DNA of 64,000 nucleotides from Microlunatus soli (GTDB lineage: Bacteria > Actinomycetota > Actinomycetes > Propionibacteriales > Propionibacteriaceae), in NCBI RefSeq assembly GCF_900105385.1, contig NZ_LT629772.1:5146001-5210000 (forward strand). Direction: 5' to 3'. Every line of letters begins with the position of its first letter. The first letter of the stretch is position 1. Positions 18,161-25,775 of the stretch are shown here, piece after piece. The translations under genes were made by a program, and so were the position numbers. The notes under the pieces were generated by a model. It was not told where the DNA came from and searched no databases. It was given only the letters and a program-made list of their open reading frames with translations.

Positions 18161-18496
18161 TCAGTCGAAGAGATCCTCCAGGAAGGACTTCTTGCGACGC
18201 TTGCGGTAGCGCGGATCGTAGCCCTGCTGGTGGTAGCCGTAGTCGTCCGGCGAGGGCGGCGACCCGGCCATCCGACGGGACCCGAACGGCTGGACGGGCT
18301 GGGGCGGTACGCCGGGCTGTCGGCCGGTGTCGTACCCGCCGGAATTCCAGCTCTGTTCGGCGGTGATCAGATGGTCCAGCTCGCCGCGGTCGAGGAACAC
18401 GCCGCGGCATTCGGTGCATTGGTCGATGGTGACGCCGTTGCGTTCGTACTGTCGCATCGCCGCGTGACACTTCGGGCAGCTGAGCTCGATAGCCAT
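18161..18496 (-). CDS. Zinc-ribbon (zf-TFIIB type) protein
   Basis: 111 residues. Residues 1-45 form the ribbon: CPKCHAAMRQYERNGVTIDQ, then CTECRGVFLDRGELDHLI, a four-Cys zinc site with the characteristic Phe-Leu-Asp-Arg-Gly-Glu turn. The rest is a Gly/Pro/Tyr-rich tail ending in a basic patch (RYRKRRKK) and an acidic end. The family is widespread and of unknown function; nucleic-acid or protein contact is inferred from the fold. It converges on tgt with 9 bp between the stops. Confidence 0.82.
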   Translation of the reverse strand: MAIELSCPKCHAAMRQYERNGVTIDQCTECRGVFLDRGELDHLITAEQSWNSGGYDTGRQPGVPPQPVQPFGSRRMAGSPPSPDDYGYHQQGYDPRYRKRRKKSFLEDLFD

Positions 18497-18539
18497 GCGA
18501 CCAGGGTAGAGGTCGCGCACAAGGAACGCTTGTGTCGCG

Positions 18540-19325
18540 TCAGGGGCCCGGTTCCAACGTGATCGAACTGAACGGGTACGGATCGACCGCGCCCTTCTCG
18601 ATCCAGGACAGTGACAGCTCCGGATCGGTGGTCTCGAACACGCCGGCCGGATCGTAGTTCCACCACTGCGCGGCCAGCAGCCGGCCGACCAGTTCGTCAC
18701 CGAACCGCATCCGGACCATCCGGGCCGGGTTGCCGGCGACAATCGCATAGGCCGGGACGTCGCGGGTGACCGTCGCGTTCGCCGCGATGATCGCGCCGTG
18801 ACCGATCCGGATGCCCTTGGCCAGGGTGACATCGGCACCGATCCAGACGTCGTTGCCGATCGTCGGATACGGGGCGTCGCCGATCACCGAGAAGGTCTGG
18901 CTGTATTCCTTCACCGCTGGAGTCAGCGCCGGCGCGTACAGCTGGTTCTTGGGCCGGAACAACAGCGCCGACGTCGTGAGCCGGTCGGTCGGGTGGAACG
19001 AGTCGATGAAGCTCAGCCCGCGGGAGATCGAGCAGTAGCGGCCGACCTGCAGCCCGTCGGGTAGGGCGGAGTAGGAATAGCTGAAGGCGCCGATCGTGCA
19101 CAGCCCGGACGAGCCGCGGCCGCCGAGCATCGGGCGGTAGTCGGGTGCGTACAGCGCGGAGTTCTGCTCCAGCCGGACGGTGTGGTGCAGGCGCAGCTGT
19201 TGACCGGCGGTGAGCCAGCCGTAGTGACCTTCAGCCGGTGGGCCGGAGTTGAGTTTGAGCAGCACCGAGTGGTGGTACAGCTGGTCGAGAAGGTTGTCGC
19301 TGATCGTCAGGGTGCTGCCGGCCAT
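18540..19325 (-). CDS. CatB-related hexapeptide O-acetyltransferase
   Basis: 261 residues. The C-terminal half is a left-handed beta helix: VGRYCSISRGLSF, TIGNDVWIGADVTLAKGIRI, GAIIAANATVTRDVPAYAI, then VAGNPARMVRMRF and QWWNYD, as in xenobiotic (chloramphenicol/streptogramin) acetyltransferases. The active-site His is in SFHPTDR. The 75-residue N-terminus is longer than in CatB/VatD and has its own beta pattern. The substrate is more likely a sugar or polysaccharide than an antibiotic, but this cannot be settled here. It overlaps no neighbour and has 43 bp to the zinc-ribbon gene. Confidence 0.82.
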   Translation of the reverse strand: MAGSTLTISDNLLDQLYHHSVLLKLNSGPPAEGHYGWLTAGQQLRLHHTVRLEQNSALYAPDYRPMLGGRGSSGLCTIGAFSYSYSALPDGLQVGRYCSISRGLSFIDSFHPTDRLTTSALLFRPKNQLYAPALTPAVKEYSQTFSVIGDAPYPTIGNDVWIGADVTLAKGIRIGHGAIIAANATVTRDVPAYAIVAGNPARMVRMRFGDELVGRLLAAQWWNYDPAGVFETTDPELSLSWIEKGAVDPYPFSSITLEPGP

Positions 19326-19397
19326 ACGCCCCGATGGTAAAGGTTGCCTACTATTTCTCCGGGATTAGATCGTGTGGCGGACAGTAGCCTCGCAGTG

Positions 19398-19904
19398 ATG
19401 GACGACCGCGATCTGGGGAGCAAGGCTGCCGGCTACCGGCTGTTGCCGGCGAGGAGGAGTGTGCTGATGGACAGGGTGGTGCCGTTCGCGGTGAAGGCGT
19501 TCTTCATGGTGGTGTTGCACACGCCGCTGCACCCGATCCTGAGCAGTCGGTGGGCTTCGCTGGAATTCACCGGCCGTCGCTCGGGCAAGATCTACCGCAC
19601 GCCGATCGCCTATTACCGCGAGGGGGACCGGGTCTGGATCACCACGGGGTCCCGCTGGTGGCTCAACCTGCAGCACGGTGCCCGGGTCCGGCTGCTGCTC
19701 CGGCTGCGTGCCCATGTCGGCGCCGCCGATCAGGTCACCGACCCGGCAGAGGCGGCGCGCAGGCTGCGGCAGATCCTGGACGCGGTGCCGACCCTGGCCT
19801 ACCCGGGAGACGTCCGGATCGTCGACGGCCGGGTCAGCGACGCCGAGCTGGACCGGGTGATCGCCGCCGGCCGGAAGGTGCTGGAGATCCGGCTGCAGTC
19901 CTGA
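19398..19904 (+). CDS. DDN-like nitroreductase family / F420-dependent quinone reductase-like protein
   Basis: 168 residues from the ATG at 19398. The split beta-barrel signature is SLEFTGRRSGKIYRTPIAYYRE, followed by VWITTGSRWWLNLQ, as in actinobacterial deazaflavin-dependent nitroreductases (Ddn, Rv1155 relatives). These use F420H2 or flavin to reduce quinones and nitro compounds. The loop normally reading GxPxNPxWY is WITTGSRWWLNL here, so the line is divergent and the cofactor uncertain. A hydrophobic segment (FAVKAFFMVVLHTPL) precedes the barrel and may anchor it to the membrane. Confidence 0.72.
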   Translation: MDDRDLGSKAAGYRLLPARRSVLMDRVVPFAVKAFFMVVLHTPLHPILSSRWASLEFTGRRSGKIYRTPIAYYREGDRVWITTGSRWWLNLQHGARVRLLLRLRAHVGAADQVTDPAEAARRLRQILDAVPTLAYPGDVRIVDGRVSDAELDRVIAAGRKVLEIRLQS

Positions 19905-19961
19905 GCGGTGCGGCGGCTGGCCCGAGATGACCAGATCGCCCCGACATGGCAGGCTGACGCC

Positions 19962-20366
19962 ATGAGCGAGACGCAGGGTGGATATCAGGTGCCGGAGGAG
20001 TCGGAACAGCTGGATCAGATCCAGGCCGAGGACTCCCTGGTCGACCGTGGCGTGGACGATGTCCTGGACGAGGGGCTGACCACGCCGGAGAACTGGTCCG
20101 CCGGCGAGCGGGACGAACACGAGAACCTCGATCAGCGTCTCGCCGAGGAGGAGCCCGACGTCGGTGCCGACGACGAGGAGCGCGAGTACGACGACTTCCT
20201 CGACGACGGCGAGGTCGGCGGCCGACGCTCCGGCCGTCTGGTCGACCCCAACGAGGGCACCGGCAGCGACGACGAGTCAGAGCTGTACGGCACCGACGTC
20301 GGCATCGACGGTGCTGCCGCCAGCGCAGAAGAGGCAGCCGTGCACGTCATCGACGACGACCGCTGA
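19962..20366 (+). CDS. DUF5709 family acidic protein
   Basis: 134 residues with nearly one third Asp or Glu. The conserved core is SEQLDQIQAEDSLVDRGVDD, LDEGLTTPENWS, and RLVDPNEGTGSDDESELYGTD-type repeats with a C-terminal SAEEAAVHVIDD. The family is confined to actinobacteria and its function is unknown; stress-associated expression has been proposed for some members. The ATG at 19962 starts the conserved region. No membrane segment or signal peptide is present. It is convergent with the downstream TIM-barrel gene, the gap holding a dispersed repeat. Confidence 0.85.
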   Translation: MSETQGGYQVPEESEQLDQIQAEDSLVDRGVDDVLDEGLTTPENWSAGERDEHENLDQRLAEEEPDVGADDEEREYDDFLDDGEVGGRRSGRLVDPNEGTGSDDESELYGTDVGIDGAAASAEEAAVHVIDDDR

Positions 20367-20372
20367 CCGGGT

Positions 20373-20406
20373 CCTGAGCCCGAAGGTCCCTGAGCTTGTC
20401 GAAGGG
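20373..20406. repeat. Dispersed 19-bp repeat, second locus (two units, reverse orientation)
   Basis: CCCTGAGCTTGTCGAAGGG at 20388-20406 is preceded by a shortened unit, CCTGAGCCCGAAGG at 20373-20386. Read on the other strand this is CCCTTCGACAAGCTCAGGG, the repeat at 2025-2081. It lies just after the DUF5709 stop, between convergent genes, the same setting as the first locus. Confidence 0.75.
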
Positions 20407-20444
20407 CTGGAATGCGGCCCGAAAACCCTACCCAGTAAGGGAGA

Positions 20445-21296
20445 TCAGCGAGCAACCAGCTCGCTGACGATCGCGTGTTCGGCGTCCAGCGCGGTCCACT
20501 CGTCGGGGTCCGCGCCGTCGTAGATCAGCGCCAGCGGACCGTCGAAACCGGCGTCCAGCAGCACCTGCAGGCTGCGTCGGTAGTCCTCGGCATCCAGCTC
20601 CACCGACAGCCCGGAGCCGTCAGCGGCTGCGTTCGGCGTCGAGTGGCATTTGGCGTGGCAGGTCTCGGCCGACGGCGCGATCGCGGCGAGCTGGTCGTAC
20701 TTGTCCGGGCCGGTCCAGTTGCCCAGGTCGATCAGCAGGCCGACGTCCTCGCCGGCCCGGTCCAACACGGCTCGTACGGGTTCGGCCGACGGCAGCAGCC
20801 CGAGCCAGTTCTCCGTCACCACCCGGACCGCGGTCTGCCCGGCCGCCAGCCGCCGCAGCCGGTCCCCGCTCTGCGCCAGCCGCTCCGGCGTCGGCGACTG
20901 CTGTCCGGCGATCACCCGGGCTCGCCGGGCCCCGAGCTCGGCCGCGGTCTCCAACCAACCGGCGATCCAGTGCTCGTGCTGGTCGGCGAGGGTGGGGTGG
21001 GTCAGGTCCCCGTCATCGACCAGCACAGCGTCCAGCACGATATCGGCATCGGCCAACGCCGACCGCAGCTCGCCGAGGTAGCCGGCATCGCGGTGCGGCA
21101 GATGGAACTGACAGATCTGCACCGTGTCGTAGCCATGATCGCGAAGCTGGGCCGGCAGTTCGAGCAACGGCACCGCCCCGGCGGTCGGCTCACAGGCCCG
21201 GCGTTGCAGGGCAGCGCCCTCCAGGGATGGCTCCGCTGAGTAGGAGCCGAGAGTGCGGTGCAGTGACCAGGTCGACACCGCGCGGTGCTCTGCCAT
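20445..21296 (-). CDS. Sugar phosphate isomerase/epimerase-like TIM-barrel protein
   Basis: 283 residues from the ATG at 21296 with AAAGGA upstream. The AP-endonuclease-2/xylose-isomerase-like barrel shows VSTWSLHRTLG, QICQFHLPH, DAVLVDDGDLTHP, LLIDLGNWTGPD and CHAKCHS, with the usual metal-site acids and histidines spread over the strands. Such proteins isomerise or epimerise sugars such as inosose; the substrate is unknown. The C-terminus has GFDGPLALIYDG, normal for the family. It shares a 131-bp divergent region with the peptidase gene. Confidence 0.82.
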   Translation of the reverse strand: MAEHRAVSTWSLHRTLGSYSAEPSLEGAALQRRACEPTAGAVPLLELPAQLRDHGYDTVQICQFHLPHRDAGYLGELRSALADADIVLDAVLVDDGDLTHPTLADQHEHWIAGWLETAAELGARRARVIAGQQSPTPERLAQSGDRLRRLAAGQTAVRVVTENWLGLLPSAEPVRAVLDRAGEDVGLLIDLGNWTGPDKYDQLAAIAPSAETCHAKCHSTPNAAADGSGLSVELDAEDYRRSLQVLLDAGFDGPLALIYDGADPDEWTALDAEHAIVSELVAR

Positions 21297-21427
21297 CGGG
21301 GTCCTTTCGAAAGACATCAGCGTTGATGGCCCACGAGCGTACCGACGACGGTTTTGTAGCGTGGGACCGCAGTGCAACCGATTGACGAGCGTGCTCCATC
21401 ATCGTCGCGTCGCGTAGGAGGGCTGCC

Positions 21428-22402
21428 ATGCCGCTGTATCCGCCGATCGAGCCGTATGCGACCGGGATGCTGGACGTCGGGTCCGGTCACCGGCTCTACT
21501 GGGAGGAGTGCGGAAACCCGGCGGGCAAGCCGGCGGTCTTCCTGCACGGCGGACCCGGTGGCGGGTCGGGCCCAGAGGCACGCCGAGCCTTCGATCCGGC
21601 GCGCTATCGGATCGTGCTGTTCGACCAGCGTGGCTGCGGACGGAGCCTCCCGCACGCCAGCAAGCCGGACGCCGATCTGAGCACCAACACCACCTGGCAC
21701 CTGGTGGACGACATCGAACGTCTCCGGATCGACCGCGGCATCGACCGCTGGCAGGTGTTCGGCGGATCCTGGGGGAGCGCGCTGGCCCTGGCCTACGCCG
21801 AGACCCATCCCGACCGGGTCACCGAACTGGTGCTCCGCGGTATCTTCACGCTGCGGCGCAGCGAGCTCGACTGGTACTACAACGGCGGCACCGGCCGGCT
21901 GGTGCCGCAGTGGCGCGAGCGGCTGCTGGAACCGCTCGGCGGACGAGACTTCGACGGCGACGTGATCGCGGCGTACCACGATCTGCTGTTCGATCCGGAT
22001 CCGGCCGTGCACGGCCCGGCGGGCGTCGCCTGGACCACGTGGGAGGCGGCCACGGTCACGCTGGAGGAGGATCCGGACCTGATCCGGGCCTTCGCCGAGC
22101 CGGATTATTCGCTGGCCTTCGCCCGGATCGAGAACCACTTCTTCAGCCATGCCGGCTGGCTGACCGACGGTCAACTGATCGCCGACGCCTCCCGGCTGGC
22201 CGACATCGAGGGTGTCATCGTCCAGGGACGCTACGACCTGGCCTGTCCGCCGACGACCGCCTGGGACCTGCATCGCGCCTGGCCGCAGTCGGAATTGCGA
22301 CTGGTCACCGCCGGACACGCCTTCTCCGAGCCGGCCATCGCCGAGCAATTGGTGGCCGCCACCGACCGCTTCGCGAGCCAGCAGCGAGGATCGAGGGACT
22401 AA
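21428..22402 (+). CDS. pip: Prolyl aminopeptidase
   Basis: 324 residues, the standard length for S33 prolyl iminopeptidases. FLHGGPGGGSGP is the oxyanion motif, and VLFDQRGCGRS and FGGSWGSALALAYAE (nucleophile Ser) follow. Asp is in VQGRYDLACPP and His in VTAGHAF. It removes N-terminal proline from peptides in the cytoplasm; no signal peptide is present. The ATG at 21428 follows a GTAGGAGG-like site. It precedes phoH, but a separate phoH promoter is likely because of the 70-bp gap. Confidence 0.92.
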   Translation: MPLYPPIEPYATGMLDVGSGHRLYWEECGNPAGKPAVFLHGGPGGGSGPEARRAFDPARYRIVLFDQRGCGRSLPHASKPDADLSTNTTWHLVDDIERLRIDRGIDRWQVFGGSWGSALALAYAETHPDRVTELVLRGIFTLRRSELDWYYNGGTGRLVPQWRERLLEPLGGRDFDGDVIAAYHDLLFDPDPAVHGPAGVAWTTWEAATVTLEEDPDLIRAFAEPDYSLAFARIENHFFSHAGWLTDGQLIADASRLADIEGVIVQGRYDLACPPTTAWDLHRAWPQSELRLVTAGHAFSEPAIAEQLVAATDRFASQQRGSRD

Positions 22403-22471
22403 TCCTTGGGCCAGAACTGTTCCGGCCACTAGAATTCAGTCATCCATCAACCTTCGACCAGCGAGGAAGTC

Positions 22472-23563
22472 CTGAGTAGCACACACGGATCGGCCGCCGC
22501 GACGGCACCTGAGTCGACAGCAGCTGTCGACACCACCCCTGCGGCCGGTGACACAGGCCCGACGGGTCAGGACTCCCGCAAGGTCACCATTCCGACATCG
22601 ATCAACATGGTCAGCGTCCTCGGCCCGGGCGATGCGTTCCTGCGCATCCTGGAGCGCGATCTGGACGCCGACATCCACGTCCGGGGCAACGAGATCACCC
22701 TGACCGGCGCTGCGACGGCGACCGCGATGGGGGCCGACGTGATCGGCGAGATCGTGACCATCGTCCGGACCGGTCAGGGGATGACCAGCGACGGCGTGGA
22801 GAGGCTGGTCGGCATGATCGCCGATCGCGAGGACGCCCGGCCGTCCGACGTGCTGACCCACAACATCCTGTCCAGCCGCGGCAAGACGATCCGGCCCAAG
22901 ACGCTGAACCAGAAGCGCTACGTCGACGCGATCGACAAGCACACGGTGATCTTCGGGATCGGCCCGGCCGGCACCGGCAAGACCTATCTGGCGGTGGCCA
23001 AGGCGGTCCAGGCCCTGCAGAACAAAGAGGTCAACCGGATCATCCTGACCCGGCCGGCGGTCGAGGCCGGCGAACATCTGGGCTTCCTGCCCGGCACCCT
23101 GAACGACAAGATCGACCCGTACCTGCGCCCGCTGTACGACGCCCTGCACGACATGCTCGATCCCGATTCGATCCCGCGGCTGCTGACCTCGGGCACGATC
23201 GAGGTCGCGCCGCTGGCCTACATGCGTGGTCGGACCTTGAACGACGCGTTCATCATCCTGGACGAGGCGCAGAACACCTCGATGGAACAGATGAAGATGT
23301 TCCTCACCCGGCTCGGGTTCAACTCCAAGATGGTGGTCACCGGCGACATCACCCAGGTCGATCTGCCGGGCGGCACCCGCAGCGGTCTGCGGGTGGTGCA
23401 GGGGATCCTGGACACCGTCGACGACATCGCCTTCTGCAACCTGACCAACCATGATGTGGTCCGCAACAAGCTGGTCGGCCGGATCGTCGACGCCTACGAC
23501 AAATTCGAGGCACGGTCCTCGGCCGGCGCCGGGCCGAGCGCGACCAACGGGAGCCGACGATGA
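22472..23563 (+). CDS. phoH: PhoH-like ATPase, probable CTG start
   Basis: Walker A is GIGPAGTGKTYLA; Walker B is FIILDEAQNTS. Landmarks RGKTIRPKTLNQKRYV, TRPAVEAGEHLGFLPGTL and VVTGDITQVDLPGG are intact, so the PhoH1 family is certain. Family members have an N-terminal beta strand just before VSVLG; here it is encoded upstream of the first ATG (22607) as KVTIPTSIN. The upstream frame back to the stop at 22430 has no ATG, GTG or TTG. The CTG at 22472, four or five bases after GAGGA, is the only reasonable start and gives 363 residues. With the ATG at 22607 the protein has 318. Its role in RNA metabolism is inferred; it is coupled to ybeY by a 4-nt overlap. Confidence 0.9.
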   Translation: MSSTHGSAAATAPESTAAVDTTPAAGDTGPTGQDSRKVTIPTSINMVSVLGPGDAFLRILERDLDADIHVRGNEITLTGAATATAMGADVIGEIVTIVRTGQGMTSDGVERLVGMIADREDARPSDVLTHNILSSRGKTIRPKTLNQKRYVDAIDKHTVIFGIGPAGTGKTYLAVAKAVQALQNKEVNRIILTRPAVEAGEHLGFLPGTLNDKIDPYLRPLYDALHDMLDPDSIPRLLTSGTIEVAPLAYMRGRTLNDAFIILDEAQNTSMEQMKMFLTRLGFNSKMVVTGDITQVDLPGGTRSGLRVVQGILDTVDDIAFCNLTNHDVVRNKLVGRIVDAYDKFEARSSAGAGPSATNGSRR

Positions 23564-24054
23564 CCGTCGAGATCAACAACGAGTCCGGTTCGGAGGCCGA
23601 CAGTACGGGCTTGGTCCGATTGGCCGAGTTCGCGCTGTCCCAGCTGCGCATCCATCCGCAGGCCGAGCTGTCGATCCTGCTGGTCGACACCGACACGATG
23701 TCGGCCTACCACGAGAAGTACATGGGTGAACCGGGGCCGACCGACGTGCTCAGCTTCCCGATGGACGAGCTGCGGATCCCCGAGGACGACGACGATCCGC
23801 CGTTGGGACTGCTCGGCGACATCGTGCTCTGCCCCGAGGTGACCGGCAAACAGGCCGCAGCCAACGGTCGGACCCCGGACGCCGAGGCCGAGTATCTGCT
23901 GGTCCACGGTCTGTTGCATCTGCTCGGATTCGATCATGCCGAGGCCGAGGAGAAGGCCGAGATGTTCGGGCTGAAGGACAAGATCCTCGCGCTCTGGGAC
24001 GGCGAACGGGGAACCAGCGTGCACGGCCCCTCCGGTACGACTCCCGCGAACTGA
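23560..24054 (+). CDS. ybeY: rRNA maturation endoribonuclease YbeY
   Basis: 164 residues. The zinc motif H116-x3-H120-x5-H126 is present as HGLLHLLGFDH, followed by the family's EAEEKAEMF. The TDVLSFPMDE block at 61-70 is diagnostic. YbeY is a metal-dependent RNase for 16S rRNA 3'-end processing and 70S quality control. It starts in the last four bases of phoH (ATGA), so translation is coupled. The C-terminal 20 residues are low-complexity Ser/Thr/Pro and not conserved. Confidence 0.95.
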   Translation: MTVEINNESGSEADSTGLVRLAEFALSQLRIHPQAELSILLVDTDTMSAYHEKYMGEPGPTDVLSFPMDELRIPEDDDDPPLGLLGDIVLCPEVTGKQAAANGRTPDAEAEYLLVHGLLHLLGFDHAEAEEKAEMFGLKDKILALWDGERGTSVHGPSGTTPAN

Positions 24055-24069
24055 TCGGGCCGGCTGATC

Positions 24070-25410
24070 ATGACGAGTTCTGACTGGCTCCAACTGATCG
24101 TCGCGTTGGTCCTGGTGATCATCGCCGGCGTCTTCGCGGCCGCCGAATCGGCATTGCACTCTTTCTCCCGATCCCGCGCCGAGCGGCTGGTCGAGGAGAA
24201 TCGGCCCGGTGCCAAGCGGGTGCACCAGATCATGGAGGACCCGCCGCGTTACCTGAACACCGCGCTGCTGGTTCGTACGGTGTTCGAGATCTGCGCGATC
24301 GTGCTGGTGGCGGCGGTGATCTTCGGCGAATTCAGCAACGACTGGCCGCGGATCCTGCTGACCGCCGGCATCATGATCGTGATCAGCTATGTCTGGTGGG
24401 GCGTGGCGCCCCGCACCATCGGCCGTCAGCACGCCGACGGTATTGCCGGTGCCGTCGCCGGCCCGCTGGTGATGATCACCGCCGTACTGGGTCCGATCCC
24501 GAAGCTGTTGATCTTGATCGGCAACGCGCTGACCCCGGGCAAGGGCTTCCGCGAGGGCCCGTTCTCCACCGAGGCCGAGCTGCGTGAGCTGGTCGATCTC
24601 GCCGAGGCCAGTGAGCTGATCGAGAAGGGCGAGCGGGAAATGATCCACTCGGTCTTCGAGCTCGGTGACACCATCGTCAAAGAGGTGATGGTTCCGCGCA
24701 CCGACATGGTCTACATCGAGGACCACAAGACCCTGCGGCAGGCGATGTCGCTGTGCCTGCGGTCCGGTTTCAGCCGGGTCCCGGTGATCGGCGACGGCCT
24801 GGACGACGTGGTCGGCGTGATCTACCTCAAGGACGTCATCCGGCGGGTCTACGACTATCCCAAGTCGGAGAACACCGAGAAGGTCAGCCGGCTGATGCGC
24901 AAGCCCGAGTGGTGCCCGGACTCCAAGCCGGTCGACGAGCTGCTCCGCGAGATGCAGCTGAAACGCAGTCACCTGGTGATCGTCGTCGACGAGTTCGGCG
25001 GCACCGCCGGGATGGCGACCATCGAGGACATCCTGGAGGAGATCGTCGGCGAGATCACCGACGAGTACGACGCGGAGAACACCGACATCACCGAGCTCGG
25101 CGAGGGGCGCTTCCGGGTCTCGTCCCGACTCCCGATCGACGAGCTCGGCGAGCTGTTCGGCCAGCAGCTGGACGACGAGGACGTAGAGACCGTCGGCGGT
25201 CTGATGGCCAAGGTGTTGAACAAGGTGCCGATCGCCGGAGCAGTGGTCAAGTACAGCGGGCTGGAACTGGTCGCCGAGCGGTCCACCGGCCGGCGGAACA
25301 AGATCGGCACGGTTGTCGTCGGTCGCGCCGAGGACGATTCCGACGAGGCCGAGGAGGACCGTACGATGACAGCAACCCGGATCGCCGCCGACTCAGCAAG
25401 GGCATCATGA
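24070..25410 (+). CDS. CNNM/CBS domain hemolysin family (CorC/HlyC-like) membrane protein
   Basis: 446 residues. An N-terminal DUF21/CNNM domain (1-190) has about four membrane helices, starting LIVALVLVIIAGVFAAAESAL and including the WWGVAPRTIG loop. The CBS pair (200-325) contains MVPRTDMVYIEDHK, RVPVIGDGLDDVVGVIYLKD and VIVVDEFGGTAGM. The CorC_HlyC transporter-associated domain (340-420) has RLPIDELGELFG and ETVGGLM. Members are linked to magnesium/cobalt efflux. The name hemolysin is historic. It sits between ybeY and the deaminase-like gene, as is usual in actinobacteria, and ends in a 4-nt overlap with the next start. Confidence 0.92.
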   Translation: MTSSDWLQLIVALVLVIIAGVFAAAESALHSFSRSRAERLVEENRPGAKRVHQIMEDPPRYLNTALLVRTVFEICAIVLVAAVIFGEFSNDWPRILLTAGIMIVISYVWWGVAPRTIGRQHADGIAGAVAGPLVMITAVLGPIPKLLILIGNALTPGKGFREGPFSTEAELRELVDLAEASELIEKGEREMIHSVFELGDTIVKEVMVPRTDMVYIEDHKTLRQAMSLCLRSGFSRVPVIGDGLDDVVGVIYLKDVIRRVYDYPKSENTEKVSRLMRKPEWCPDSKPVDELLREMQLKRSHLVIVVDEFGGTAGMATIEDILEEIVGEITDEYDAENTDITELGEGRFRVSSRLPIDELGELFGQQLDDEDVETVGGLMAKVLNKVPIAGAVVKYSGLELVAERSTGRRNKIGTVVVGRAEDDSDEAEEDRTMTATRIAADSARAS

Positions 25411-25775
25411 CTGCAGCCAAGGTTTCTGAGCCTGTCGAAGGACCCAGCGACCCCGAAGACACCAAGATCATCACCCTGGCCCGTTCGGCGCTGGCCCGCA
25501 CCCAGGCGTCCCAGGGGGCCTGTCTGCGGGACACCGACGGCCGCACCTACGCCGGCGCCGCGATCGATCTTGATCATCTCAATCTGTCGGCGGTCGAGGT
25601 CGTCGTCGCGATGGCCGTCTCCTCCGGTGCCGCCGGGGTCGAAGCTGTTGCCGTCTCCGGTGCCCGGCCGAGTGATCATTCGCTGGCCGTGATCGGTGAC
25701 CTGTCCGGCAAGGACGTCGTCGTCTGGGTCACCGACGCCGCCGGCACGGTCGAGCAGCGGATCGACCTCGGATGA
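25407..25775 (+). CDS. Cytidine-deaminase-like protein lacking catalytic residues
   Basis: 122 residues. The fold is seen in LARSALARTQASQGACLRD, GRTYAGAAIDLDHLNLSA and VVAMAVSSGAAGVEAVAV. It stands exactly where actinobacteria place the small cdd-like gene before era. The catalytic HAE and PCxxC motifs are absent: only one Cys is present and no His-Ala-Glu. It cannot bind the catalytic zinc and is unlikely to deaminate. It overlaps both neighbours by 4 nt. Codons 6-12 (VSEPVEG) are encoded by a copy of the dispersed 19-bp repeat, so the N-terminal 20 residues look like repeat-derived extension. Confidence 0.8.
   Translation: MTAAKVSEPVEGPSDPEDTKIITLARSALARTQASQGACLRDTDGRTYAGAAIDLDHLNLSAVEVVVAMAVSSGAAGVEAVAVSGARPSDHSLAVIGDLSGKDVVVWVTDAAGTVEQRIDLG
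25426..25442. repeat. Dispersed repeat, third locus, inside a coding sequence
   Basis: CTGAGCCTGTCGAAGGA, the reverse-orientation form of the 2025 repeat with one transition (AGCCTG for AGCTTG). It is read in frame as part of residues 6-12 of the deaminase-like protein. Confidence 0.7.
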
